Below are positions 1 through 6,464 of a stretch of DNA of 64,000 nucleotides, piece after piece. Each line of letters opens with the position of its first letter. Position 1 is the stretch's first letter. The translations under genes and the position numbers were made by a program. The DNA comes from Roseivirga spongicola (GTDB lineage Bacteria; Bacteroidota; Bacteroidia; Cytophagales; Cyclobacteriaceae), in the NCBI RefSeq assembly GCF_001592965.1, contig NZ_LRPC01000028.1:496001-560000 (forward strand), given 5' to 3'. The notes beneath the pieces are model-generated. The model made no database searches and was not told the DNA's origin. It worked only from the letters and a program-made list of their open reading frames with translations.

Positions 1-4
1 AATT

Positions 5-113
5 ATATAACAACAATAATGTTTTGCGTAATACGGAGCTTGTAGAGTATTTAACATAAGAACAGTTATCGTCACTCCAGTGCGATAACGTCAGTTCTTA
101 TGTTAAGCAAAAC
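5..113 (-). repeat. attC-like imperfect palindrome, copy 1
   Basis: The outer stem is GTTTTGC at 21-27 against GCAAAAC at 107-113. The inner stem is TTAACATAAGAAC at 51-63 against its complement at 94-106, continuing with GTTATCG against CGATAAC. The right arm carries three extra bases (TG and C in complement) that the left arm lacks. A side hairpin ATAC/GTAT (31-50) and an apical CACT/AGTG stem complete it. Read on the minus strand it begins with GCTTAAC, a perfect RYYYAAC, and ends with GTTATAT, 6 of 7 for GTTRRRY. This is the layout of an integron attC site placed downstream of the minus-strand operon. It could instead be a non-integron palindromic repeat. No integrase is visible. Confidence 0.6.
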
Positions 114-499
114 ACGGATGGCCCATTCATAAGGTTTACCAGAAAATTCTGATGCTCTATTTTCTTGTGTACGTCCTGTCGTACAGATTGCTTCCGAATA
201 TTCGATTGTCGCGCGCTTCATTTATTTGGCGAATGAGCGCAACGAATGCTGGGCATTTCTCAAGTGTTAGCCCGAGTCTTCAGGCTTGCCTGTTAAAATC
301 GAACGCTTCTCGAAGCCCTGAACCATATTGAACTTCAATGAGTGAGATTCGCGAGCACGATTTAAAATAAATCCAAACGATCGCGAGCAAACATATGTGA
401 ACCTGGGCTCTGTTGGCGCTTTACTGATTTTTTGGCTGTCTAACTGAGCTGTGTGCTGGTCCGAGGCCTTTCTCTTTGCTGTGGGTCATTAAGGTCGAC

Positions 500-521
500 A
501 TTGCGAGTGTAGCGCGGCAAT
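500..521. repeat. REP-like palindrome ATTGC...GCAAT
   Basis: ATTGC at 500-504 pairs with GCAAT at 517-521 around a GC-rich centre (gagtgtagcgcg). The sequence resembles the ATTGCGAG...GCAATCTC class of short dispersed palindromes found between genes in many bacteria. It is the only copy I see in the window, so its repeat status rests on recollection. Confidence 0.4.
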
Positions 522-629
522 CTCCTCATTGCTTTGTGGATTTGTGTTAATGATGATTGCCCTATAGACAGACCACTCGCTAAATTCATTCTCTGAATAA
601 ATTCTTAACGCTCAATCTCATTCAAGCCG

Positions 630-645
630 TCCCGATACTTCGGGA
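630..645. repeat. short hairpin TCCCGA-TACT-TCGGGA
   Basis: A perfect 6-bp stem with a TACT loop. The same CCCGAT/ATCGGG core forms the apex of the second attC-like palindrome at 6264-6281. This points to a recurrent palindromic word in this genome. Confidence 0.45.
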
Positions 646-652
646 GGCTCAA

Positions 653-676
653 ACTTTCTGCCTTGATGCAGAAAGT
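653..676 (-). terminator. 9-bp hairpin downstream of the Argonaute operon, possible terminator
   Basis: ACTTTCTGC (653-661) and GCAGAAAGT (668-676) form a perfect 9-bp stem with a 6-base loop, about 250 bases after the last gene of the minus-strand operon. On the minus strand only TTTG follows, so a rho-independent terminator is possible but weak. It may instead belong to the dispersed repeats in this stretch. Confidence 0.3.
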
Positions 677-923
677 ATGCAAAGAAATCAAGAAGGAATA
701 ATCGGCCAGCCGCACAAGGCGGACGCATCTCCGCGATTCCTTCATCCCACCCGCCTTCAAAAACTCAACTTCACTTATACCTAAGGATATAGTTATACAT
801 TCTTACCACTCCCAGTCAATAGCCAATATCCGGCTGATCACTTCGGTAATTACAAGGGCAAGTAAATCCTGTCCTTTTGAGCCAGGCACAGCTGAACGCT
901 TCTTGTGAGTAGACACAATTTTT

Positions 924-1646
924 TTATTTACATTCTAGGAGTTCATTAGTCGGAATGACTTTTTCTAATATCTCGGAATTGCTGAAAATCACTTTTCCAA
1001 AGTGCTTATATTGTACTTTTTCATAGTCCTTTTCTCCTTCCCAATACCAAGAACTTATTAAATGTAATAGTTTGTTAGACACCTTCAAATCGTACTTCTT
1101 CTGATAATAGAATGTATTAACTACACATAATTGCCTGTTGGCATTTGGTTCATAAACGTAATCGATTGTTTTCGTCCTAAGGAAACTCAAAAAGTCTTTG
1201 GTATAGAAGAACTTTTGTTCATTGATTGAATAAATAATGGCGGAAAAATTAAAGAAAGAAGTTTCAGGTATAATGCGTTGTAGATCAAGGTTCAGATGCT
1301 TTTGTCTATGGTTGAAAGCCCATGTCTTATCCATTCTCCAAATGTCGATGTTCTTACCATCTAATTCAATCTTATAACCACCAAATGAATTTTGACGATA
1401 TTTTAAGCCTTCCAACACTTTGTCAAGTCCATCATCAGATTCAATCACCAGATCTACATCGCGCACCAAATACTTATGGAGAAAATAGTTTCTGATTATG
1501 CCACTGAATAAATATACCTTGGTTGACTTAGATAATTGATCAATTAACCTGAATATTTCGCCCTCTAAAATGTTTCTAAGAAAGCTAGAGAACTTTTGCT
1601 CATGGTTTTTGATCTCAATCTCTATATCAGCTAATCTTCTGCCCAC
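924..1646 (-). CDS. Nucleotidyltransferase-fold protein (pol beta superfamily), last gene of the Argonaute operon
   Basis: 240 aa. The N-terminal half has the pol-beta nucleotidyltransferase signature: a glycine turn in SGIIRN (about residues 48-53), the metal-binding pair in RDVDLV (D63, D65) and a third carboxylate in KNIDIW (D101). This layout resembles the head domain of poly(A)/CCA polymerases. All three acidic residues are present, so it is probably active; its substrate (tRNA, protein or nucleotide) cannot be read. The start is GTG and overlaps the end of the dNTPase gene by 20 bases, which implies translational coupling. The C-terminal half (about 110-240) is not recognised. Neighbours suggest a defence role; a substrate-modifying or toxin-like nucleotidyltransferase is plausible but unproven. 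Confidence 0.7.
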   Translation of the reverse strand: MGRRLADIEIEIKNHEQKFSSFLRNILEGEIFRLIDQLSKSTKVYLFSGIIRNYFLHKYLVRDVDLVIESDDGLDKVLEGLKYRQNSFGGYKIELDGKNIDIWRMDKTWAFNHRQKHLNLDLQRIIPETSFFNFSAIIYSINEQKFFYTKDFLSFLRTKTIDYVYEPNANRQLCVVNTFYYQKKYDLKVSNKLLHLISSWYWEGEKDYEKVQYKHFGKVIFSNSEILEKVIPTNELLECK

Positions 1647-3003
1647 TTAGTTTTTGATAATGTTGCAATGCGAATTGGTCGGTCATACCGGAGATAAAAT
1701 CAACAATTACTCTCAACTTATAATAATCCGGTAGTGAATCAAAATCAGATCTTTTCTTAAAACCGTTTTCGAAAAGTGCTGCCCGAATTAAACTTCCAGA
1801 AATCATACCGATTGCCCTTTTTCTGTAATGCTTCGATTCAGAAAAAATAAATTCGATATAAAAATCCAAAAGGCCAGTAATAATAGAGTGTCCGGTCAGC
1901 TCTAATTGTTGAATTTCTCTTTTTGGAAACACATTTACGCCTACAAATTCCCTCAGAATATCTGATAAACCATTAGGATCATCATCTATCAATTCTTTAT
2001 TGTATTCACCCTCACATATCCCTTCAAGGTGATTCACAAAGTTATAAACTGCTATTTTCACCAATTCAGAAATTAAGAATATTCTAAGCTTTACCATTTT
2101 GGTTATTTCGCTTCCTAAGCCACTTGTTTTGTCTAAATCCTTAATTTTCTTCTTGACCTTTGGAATACCGACAAGAATCTTTTTTACATCGTCAAACCCA
2201 TACCACCCTTTATTGAAGCCATCTTCTATGTCCATTACCAAATAACAGATTGAATCTGCGGCTTCCATCAAAAATGCAAGAGGATGCCTTTTGAATTCGT
2301 CAGCAGATTTAAGGTCACAATTGTCAATTATTTTCTTTAATACATCTGCCTCCGATTGAAAAACCCCTCTCTTTTTTGTGGCGAGATATTTTTTATCGAT
2401 TTGGCCAGAATTGGGATACTTCAAGAATGCCCCCAATGTACCGTAAGTCAAATTAAGTCCATGTGCGTCATTTAAAACTTGAAGCTTGGTCAATACGCGA
2501 AAGCCTTGAGCATTACCATCAAAGTTTGTAAAGTCCTCTTTCTCAAGCTTACTAAGCTCTATTCTATTCGAGATATGAAACTTATCTTCTTTATTGTTAT
2601 TAAAAAATCGTTCGAAATAATTTGCTATGACTGATTCACCAAAATGTCCAAATGGTGGATTTCCAATATCATGAACTAGACAAGCATTTTTTAAAATCAC
2701 AGGGATGTTTCTATGTATATCCTGTTTTTTAAGATTTGTCTTGTGTAAAAATAATTTATCTTCAACGACCCTTAAACCCAAGGAATGACCAATAGCCATA
2801 ACCTCCATGGAATGAGTTAATCTTGAATGTATATTGTCATCTAACGTCAATGGGAACACCTGGGTCTTATCATGCATTCTTCGTGTTGCAGGGCTGAAGA
2901 TTACTCGGCCAAAATCACTTTCAAATTCATTTCTTGAATCACCTTTCTTTTCTCGTTCAGTGCTTCTTAGTCTTTGTGAGTTTAAATATTTATTCCAATC
3001 CAT
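1627..3003 (-). CDS. dGTPase-family dNTP triphosphohydrolase (HD domain)
   Basis: 458 aa, the usual length for deoxyguanosinetriphosphate triphosphohydrolases. The HD metal site is complete: H64 in the RLTHS segment, H111-D112 in VHDIGNPPFGH, and a later aspartate in the MEAADS segment (D250). The GHFGE loop (119-123) and FDGNAQG segment (161-167) are typical of the family. The enzyme removes triphosphate from dNTPs. Such enzymes have been shown to deplete nucleotides as an anti-phage defence, and others serve housekeeping. Here the gene begins 5 bases after the Argonaute stop codon and overlaps the next gene by 20 bases, so it is part of the operon. I infer a defence role from this context. 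Confidence 0.88.
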   Translation of the reverse strand: MDWNKYLNSQRLRSTEREKKGDSRNEFESDFGRVIFSPATRRMHDKTQVFPLTLDDNIHSRLTHSMEVMAIGHSLGLRVVEDKLFLHKTNLKKQDIHRNIPVILKNACLVHDIGNPPFGHFGESVIANYFERFFNNNKEDKFHISNRIELSKLEKEDFTNFDGNAQGFRVLTKLQVLNDAHGLNLTYGTLGAFLKYPNSGQIDKKYLATKKRGVFQSEADVLKKIIDNCDLKSADEFKRHPLAFLMEAADSICYLVMDIEDGFNKGWYGFDDVKKILVGIPKVKKKIKDLDKTSGLGSEITKMVKLRIFLISELVKIAVYNFVNHLEGICEGEYNKELIDDDPNGLSDILREFVGVNVFPKREIQQLELTGHSIITGLLDFYIEFIFSESKHYRKRAIGMISGSLIRAALFENGFKKRSDFDSLPDYYKLRVIVDFISGMTDQFALQHYQKLSGQKIS

Positions 3004-3008
3004 TTTAT

Positions 3009-4478
3009 CTACATGTAAAAGCTATACTTTAATTGCTCTTTTTCGTCTTCGTTGAGGTATTTTAAAATATCACCAACCTTTCGGGCACATTCTATAGTGA
3101 TAGGATATTTTCTATCAAATTGAGTATTGTTCCAATTCATTTTCGTCAAAGCCAATATCTCTTCACAAATTTTATTGGGAGAGCTGTCATATTTAAAAAG
3201 TCGTACCAAAATTGGTGATGGTATATACTTTGCTGGGTATGTCTCAAAAAAATCAACAGAACCTCTTGTATACAGCAGATGATTATGGCTATCAAGAGCA
3301 AGGTGACTTCCTCTTCTTGGAGCAAACATTCCTTCTCTAAAAAGCCGTAAATCGGTACGCATGATTGTTACCATATCAGTTGAATAAACGGCATGTTCGT
3401 TTGCCGCTTTCTCAAACCCTCTAATCTCGTCTTCATTGAAATTTGAGGTTTTATGAATCACCAAGCGTTGGGGGTTAATTCTTAAAGAGTCTCTATATTC
3501 AGTCAGAGCTCTATTCATTAACCTGTATGCTTGGTCTTCACTTAAGTGGGGAATTCTATCGTTGCTTTTGATTTCAACAGGCTCACCCCTTAGAATTACT
3601 CCTTTTCCAACTTCGTTAAAAATTTGAGCGATACTGGTTTGAAGAGTTTTTTTGTCTCTGCTTCGATAAAAACTTATACCTGCATAACAATCAATTGAGG
3701 CTGAGTCTTTTCTCAATGCCCATGGCGTACCTCCAGCCTTATAATATAGTGCTGTGTATAGATTCCAAGCAATTGACGCAGGGTCCTGCATACTTGAAGA
3801 AGGTTTAACAATTCTATCTCTTACTATCTGAATTAGAATGTTATACTTCATTGACTTTGCTTTAAAGAGTCTTCTGAAGTCCGTTTCTAGAGAGTGCTCT
3901 TCTTCATCTTCAGCATCATTGCCATTCTGATATTCATTGTCATTTTCCTGAGTAGAGTCAGCATTAGCGGATGGCTTTTCTGGATCTTTTTCACTCTCTA
4001 AAAAACCTTGGACAAATTTTTCAGGAAGAACACATATTATAACATCAGCTACCTTGTTTTTTGCTAAGAACTTTATCTCGTTCAGATATAAATCAATAGT
4101 TGCTGAAATCAAGCTTTCGACACTGTCCGAGTTCTCCTTTATCTTATCAAATTCAGAATTGTTTAGATTCCTAATATATGTTTCGTCATAGATTATTTCA
4201 GATTTGAAGGCTGTTTGACTATTGAACCCCGGAAAGGCCGGGAATAGCTTTGGTTTTTCTCTTTTACTTTCTTTTCCCGGAATGTAGTCTTTAGAATTAA
4301 TTAACCAATTGAGAACTTTTTCAACGCTTTCCTCCTTACCTACAACCCCTAATTTTATCTGTACAGGTCGAACTTGATTTCGGTCGTAAGTACCTTTGGT
4401 TGCAATCCCATCTTTAGGACAAACACTTAGCCCTTCTCCAAACTCTAATAGAGGTTCTTTGATGTGCCTAAACTCCAT
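3009..4478 (-). CDS. Short prokaryotic Argonaute (MID-PIWI), catalytically substituted
   Basis: 489 aa, the size of a short Argonaute without N and PAZ domains. It opens with the EPLLEFG segment typical of short-pAgo MID domains. The PIWI half carries YYKAGGTPWAL (245-255), GISFYRS (267-273), RLVIHKTSNF (338-347) and the C-terminal LTKMNWNNTQFD (444-455), close to the eukaryotic PIWI box. The first catalytic Asp position is Ser (GIS) and the RDG position of the second Asp reads KTS. The slicer site is therefore lost, as in short pAgos that only sense guide-target duplexes. A very acidic low-complexity insert at about 165-198 is unusual. The gene starts 2 bases after the APAZ partner, the normal pairing of such systems. 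Invader sensing is established for relatives; for this protein it is inferred. Confidence 0.93.
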   Translation of the reverse strand: MEFRHIKEPLLEFGEGLSVCPKDGIATKGTYDRNQVRPVQIKLGVVGKEESVEKVLNWLINSKDYIPGKESKREKPKLFPAFPGFNSQTAFKSEIIYDETYIRNLNNSEFDKIKENSDSVESLISATIDLYLNEIKFLAKNKVADVIICVLPEKFVQGFLESEKDPEKPSANADSTQENDNEYQNGNDAEDEEEHSLETDFRRLFKAKSMKYNILIQIVRDRIVKPSSSMQDPASIAWNLYTALYYKAGGTPWALRKDSASIDCYAGISFYRSRDKKTLQTSIAQIFNEVGKGVILRGEPVEIKSNDRIPHLSEDQAYRLMNRALTEYRDSLRINPQRLVIHKTSNFNEDEIRGFEKAANEHAVYSTDMVTIMRTDLRLFREGMFAPRRGSHLALDSHNHLLYTRGSVDFFETYPAKYIPSPILVRLFKYDSSPNKICEEILALTKMNWNNTQFDRKYPITIECARKVGDILKYLNEDEKEQLKYSFYM

Positions 4479-4480
4479 AA

Positions 4481-5950
4481 TTAGTTGAATAATGGGTTAT
4501 CGATTACTCCTTCATTGACTTTTTCTTGCTTTGGGTTCCATTCATCATCCTTTATTGCAAATCCTGATTTGAATTCCTCAAAGTCTCCTATTTTAAAATC
4601 ATAGGGCAGCGTAGCTTGGAACATTTCTGACGGGGAATCTAGCTTCTTAATATTCCAAAGTATAAATCGGAGATCGTGATAAATTGACTTGTTATCATCG
4701 TTTTGTTTTTTCCCAGTCATGTAATACTGAGAAAATCTACTTTTCCGATAACCATTCGTAGTAAAACTATAGGTGGGATTAATGCTAAAAAACCACCTTC
4801 CGTCAAATTCAAAAATGGATGAAGAAAATGCCAAATGTCTAAAACAGATAATATGAGTCTTGTTCTTATTCCATATCTCACTTATCACTGATCGAGGCTG
4901 GGGTTTTTTATTCAGTTTCCAAGTAACCTTGACTTCTTTAGGCATATCTGCGTTAGGAGACTTTATTCTAAAAATCTTATCTGGATGGTACCACTCGAAC
5001 TTCACTGTTTTTAGATACTCCCTTAAAACCGCATTTAATAAATTCTTGAAAACTCGTTTCTTATCTTCATCGAAGCAGAATTCCTCAATACTCAGTTCTG
5101 TACTAGTTCCTTGATCTACTAGCCCAGCTAGAGATACATCCTTTGTAAAATCTCTGAAGGAGATTAGTTGTTGACCATGGATAACCCAGTCTTCACAGTA
5201 TTTATCAGGATTATTCTGATTAATAGCCTCTTTAAACAAGTCCCTATCATTGAATTTTCTCATCTTTTGCCCCTTCTCCTTTTTACGCTCAATCAAGTCC
5301 TTTTTTAATTTTTCTTTTTCAATGTTAAGATCAACCACAAATAGACTCTTAGGAAGATCTAGTGATACTAAATTGAGGAAGTAAGGCTCTGTCCTCAAGT
5401 CCGGGCTCTTCGTATCTTGAATTCTAGCTTTAACTTTTTCCTCATGAAACTCTTCCGTTAGAAGTGCTTCGATACGCTCAATTTTATTCAATGACAAGGA
5501 TTGAATGTGAGAAAACAAACTATTGAAATTCAAGAAGTGTCGGTCATCCTCTAAAACGATCTTTGTCCCTACTTCAGAGAGTACTTTTTGAGAGTTTACC
5601 TTAACATCATTTGTAGTTAAAAAGAGGAAAAAGACTTCATCAAATAGTTTATGAAGATCATTTTTCCTAAAACTCTCAAGTGTCTTTTTGACTTTGTGGG
5701 ATGAGTATGTCGAAGTAATTTGAAAAGCTAATCTGTTATCAAGATCGATAAGATCGACCGCTGGATAATTCTTTTTTATTTGGTTAGCATTCACCAGCTT
5801 ATAATCAAAAACCAAATTCAATAAAGGTATCAGCAGGTATTCAGACTGAATGTTGATATCAAAGAATGCATTTTTATTAGAAATCTGTATTTCGGTGCTA
5901 AACCTTGTTAGAGATTCTAGAATACTATTGGTTAACCTTATTCTTTTCAC
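4481..5950 (-). CDS. SMEK-like effector domain fused to APAZ domain; partner of the short Argonaute
   Basis: 489 aa; the start is GTG because an in-frame TAA immediately precedes it. Residues about 1-160 resemble SMEK-type N-terminal domains: the DINIQSE segment, LLNLVFDY, then PAVDLIDLDNRLAFQITS (63-80). D66 and Q77 in that stretch look like a degenerate PD-(D/E)xK nuclease core. A charged linker follows (about 210-235). The C-terminal 185-489 reads as an APAZ domain, with HLAFSSSIFEFDGRWFFSI and NPTYSFTTNGY (372-401). APAZ proteins bind short Argonautes and carry the toxic effector (TIR, Sir2 or nuclease domains in known systems). A SMEK-like effector is not one of the well-characterised classes. 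This is the first gene of the operon. I am sure of APAZ, less sure of the effector fold. Confidence 0.78.
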   Translation of the reverse strand: MKRIRLTNSILESLTRFSTEIQISNKNAFFDINIQSEYLLIPLLNLVFDYKLVNANQIKKNYPAVDLIDLDNRLAFQITSTYSSHKVKKTLESFRKNDLHKLFDEVFFLFLTTNDVKVNSQKVLSEVGTKIVLEDDRHFLNFNSLFSHIQSLSLNKIERIEALLTEEFHEEKVKARIQDTKSPDLRTEPYFLNLVSLDLPKSLFVVDLNIEKEKLKKDLIERKKEKGQKMRKFNDRDLFKEAINQNNPDKYCEDWVIHGQQLISFRDFTKDVSLAGLVDQGTSTELSIEEFCFDEDKKRVFKNLLNAVLREYLKTVKFEWYHPDKIFRIKSPNADMPKEVKVTWKLNKKPQPRSVISEIWNKNKTHIICFRHLAFSSSIFEFDGRWFFSINPTYSFTTNGYRKSRFSQYYMTGKKQNDDNKSIYHDLRFILWNIKKLDSPSEMFQATLPYDFKIGDFEEFKSGFAIKDDEWNPKQEKVNEGVIDNPLFN

Positions 5951-5995
5951 TTATGTTCATTGTCAGAAATTATTGTTAGTGCTTAAATTAGCTAA

Positions 5996-6013
5996 TTAAA
6001 TCTTAAGATTTAA
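5996..6013. promoter_or_regulatory. 18-bp perfect palindrome upstream of the Argonaute operon
   Basis: TTAAATCTTAAGATTTAA is a perfect palindrome lying 46 bases upstream of the GTG start of the first operon gene. A symmetric site there would suit a dimeric repressor. No regulator gene lies in the operon, and AT-rich DNA produces palindromes easily, so this is a candidate operator only. Confidence 0.4.
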
Positions 6014-6182
6014 GGTAATATTTGAAAAGTCATAATGATGATTTTACATTGAAACAATAGTCCAAATTCCACACACATGCTTGTGCAGGCACTATGCAAG
6101 AGTGTGCCATTGCCTCCCCTCCTGCGTGGCTAATTGGCCAGCCCTTCTTAGAATGAAAAGCTCGCTAGAAACCCCAAGCTTA

Positions 6183-6197
6183 CTTAACATAAAACTG
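6183..6197. repeat. Stray arm of the attC-like palindrome
   Basis: CTTAACATAAAACTG is one base short of the complement of the right arm of copy 1 (93-108). It lies just outside copy 2. It may be the remnant of a third palindrome or of a recombination event. Confidence 0.4.
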
Positions 6198-6202
6198 TGG
6201 AC

Positions 6203-6317
6203 ATTATATAACAATAATAGTGTTTTGCGGCCACGCAGTGGTTTACATAAGATCAGTTATCGTCCCGATAGCTATCGGGATCTATACGATAACGACAGTT
6301 CTTTTGTTAAGCAAAAC
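6203..6317 (-). repeat. attC-like imperfect palindrome, copy 2
   Basis: It shares the ATTATATAAC start, the GTTTTGC (6222-6228)/GCAAAAC (6311-6317) outer stem and the long inner stem with copy 1. The right arm has the same three extra bases. The side hairpin is CCAC/GTGG (6231-6241) instead of ATAC/GTAT, and the apex is a CCCGAT/ATCGGG stem. Stems are thus kept while their bases differ, which suggests the fold is what is selected. On the minus strand it starts with GCTTAAC and ends with GTTATAT, exactly as in copy 1. It lies upstream of the operon, so the two copies bracket about 6.2 kb containing four genes. Confidence 0.6.
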
Positions 6318-6464
6318 AGGGCCAGCACCACCAACCGTTTGCTTTTATATTTCAATATGAATCTACGTGGGTCGGTAACCGAGCGCTTGGTTTACATGAA
6401 CCATAGCTATTTATTTAGTATAATTAGAAACACAAAATAACACGTCACTTTACCACATACAGAT

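Larger units (their letters stand above)
114..923. other. long non-coding stretch between repeat and operon end
   Basis: I see no convincing gene in about 800 bases. The stretch holds several small inverted repeats: GCGC-TCATT/AATGA-GCGC around 212-240, a REP-like palindrome at 500-521, and two hairpins at 630-645 and 653-676. CGCGAGCA occurs twice within about 50 bases near 350-390. It looks like decayed DNA with dispersed repeats. It could be the remnant of another cassette or the long 3' untranslated region of the operon that ends at 924. Confidence 0.5.
5951..6464. other. Non-coding boundary between operon and + strand genes, holding promoter region and repeats
   Basis: From left to right it contains the leader of the minus-strand operon with an 18-bp palindrome (5996-6013), a stray repeat arm (6183-6197), the second attC-like palindrome (6203-6317), and about 145 AT-rich bases leading into the 6465 gene. 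An open frame at 6081-6440 runs straight through the palindrome and is not credible as a gene. Confidence 0.6.

Noticed and set aside
6081-6440. Open frame of 119 codons on the plus strand
   Set aside because: It runs straight through the attC-like palindrome and has no recognisable domain; composition is that of non-coding DNA.
1-6464. Transposon or insertion sequence explanation for the island
   Set aside because: No transposase, integrase or relaxase gene is present, and the palindromes do not carry the terminal inverted repeats of an IS element around a recombinase.
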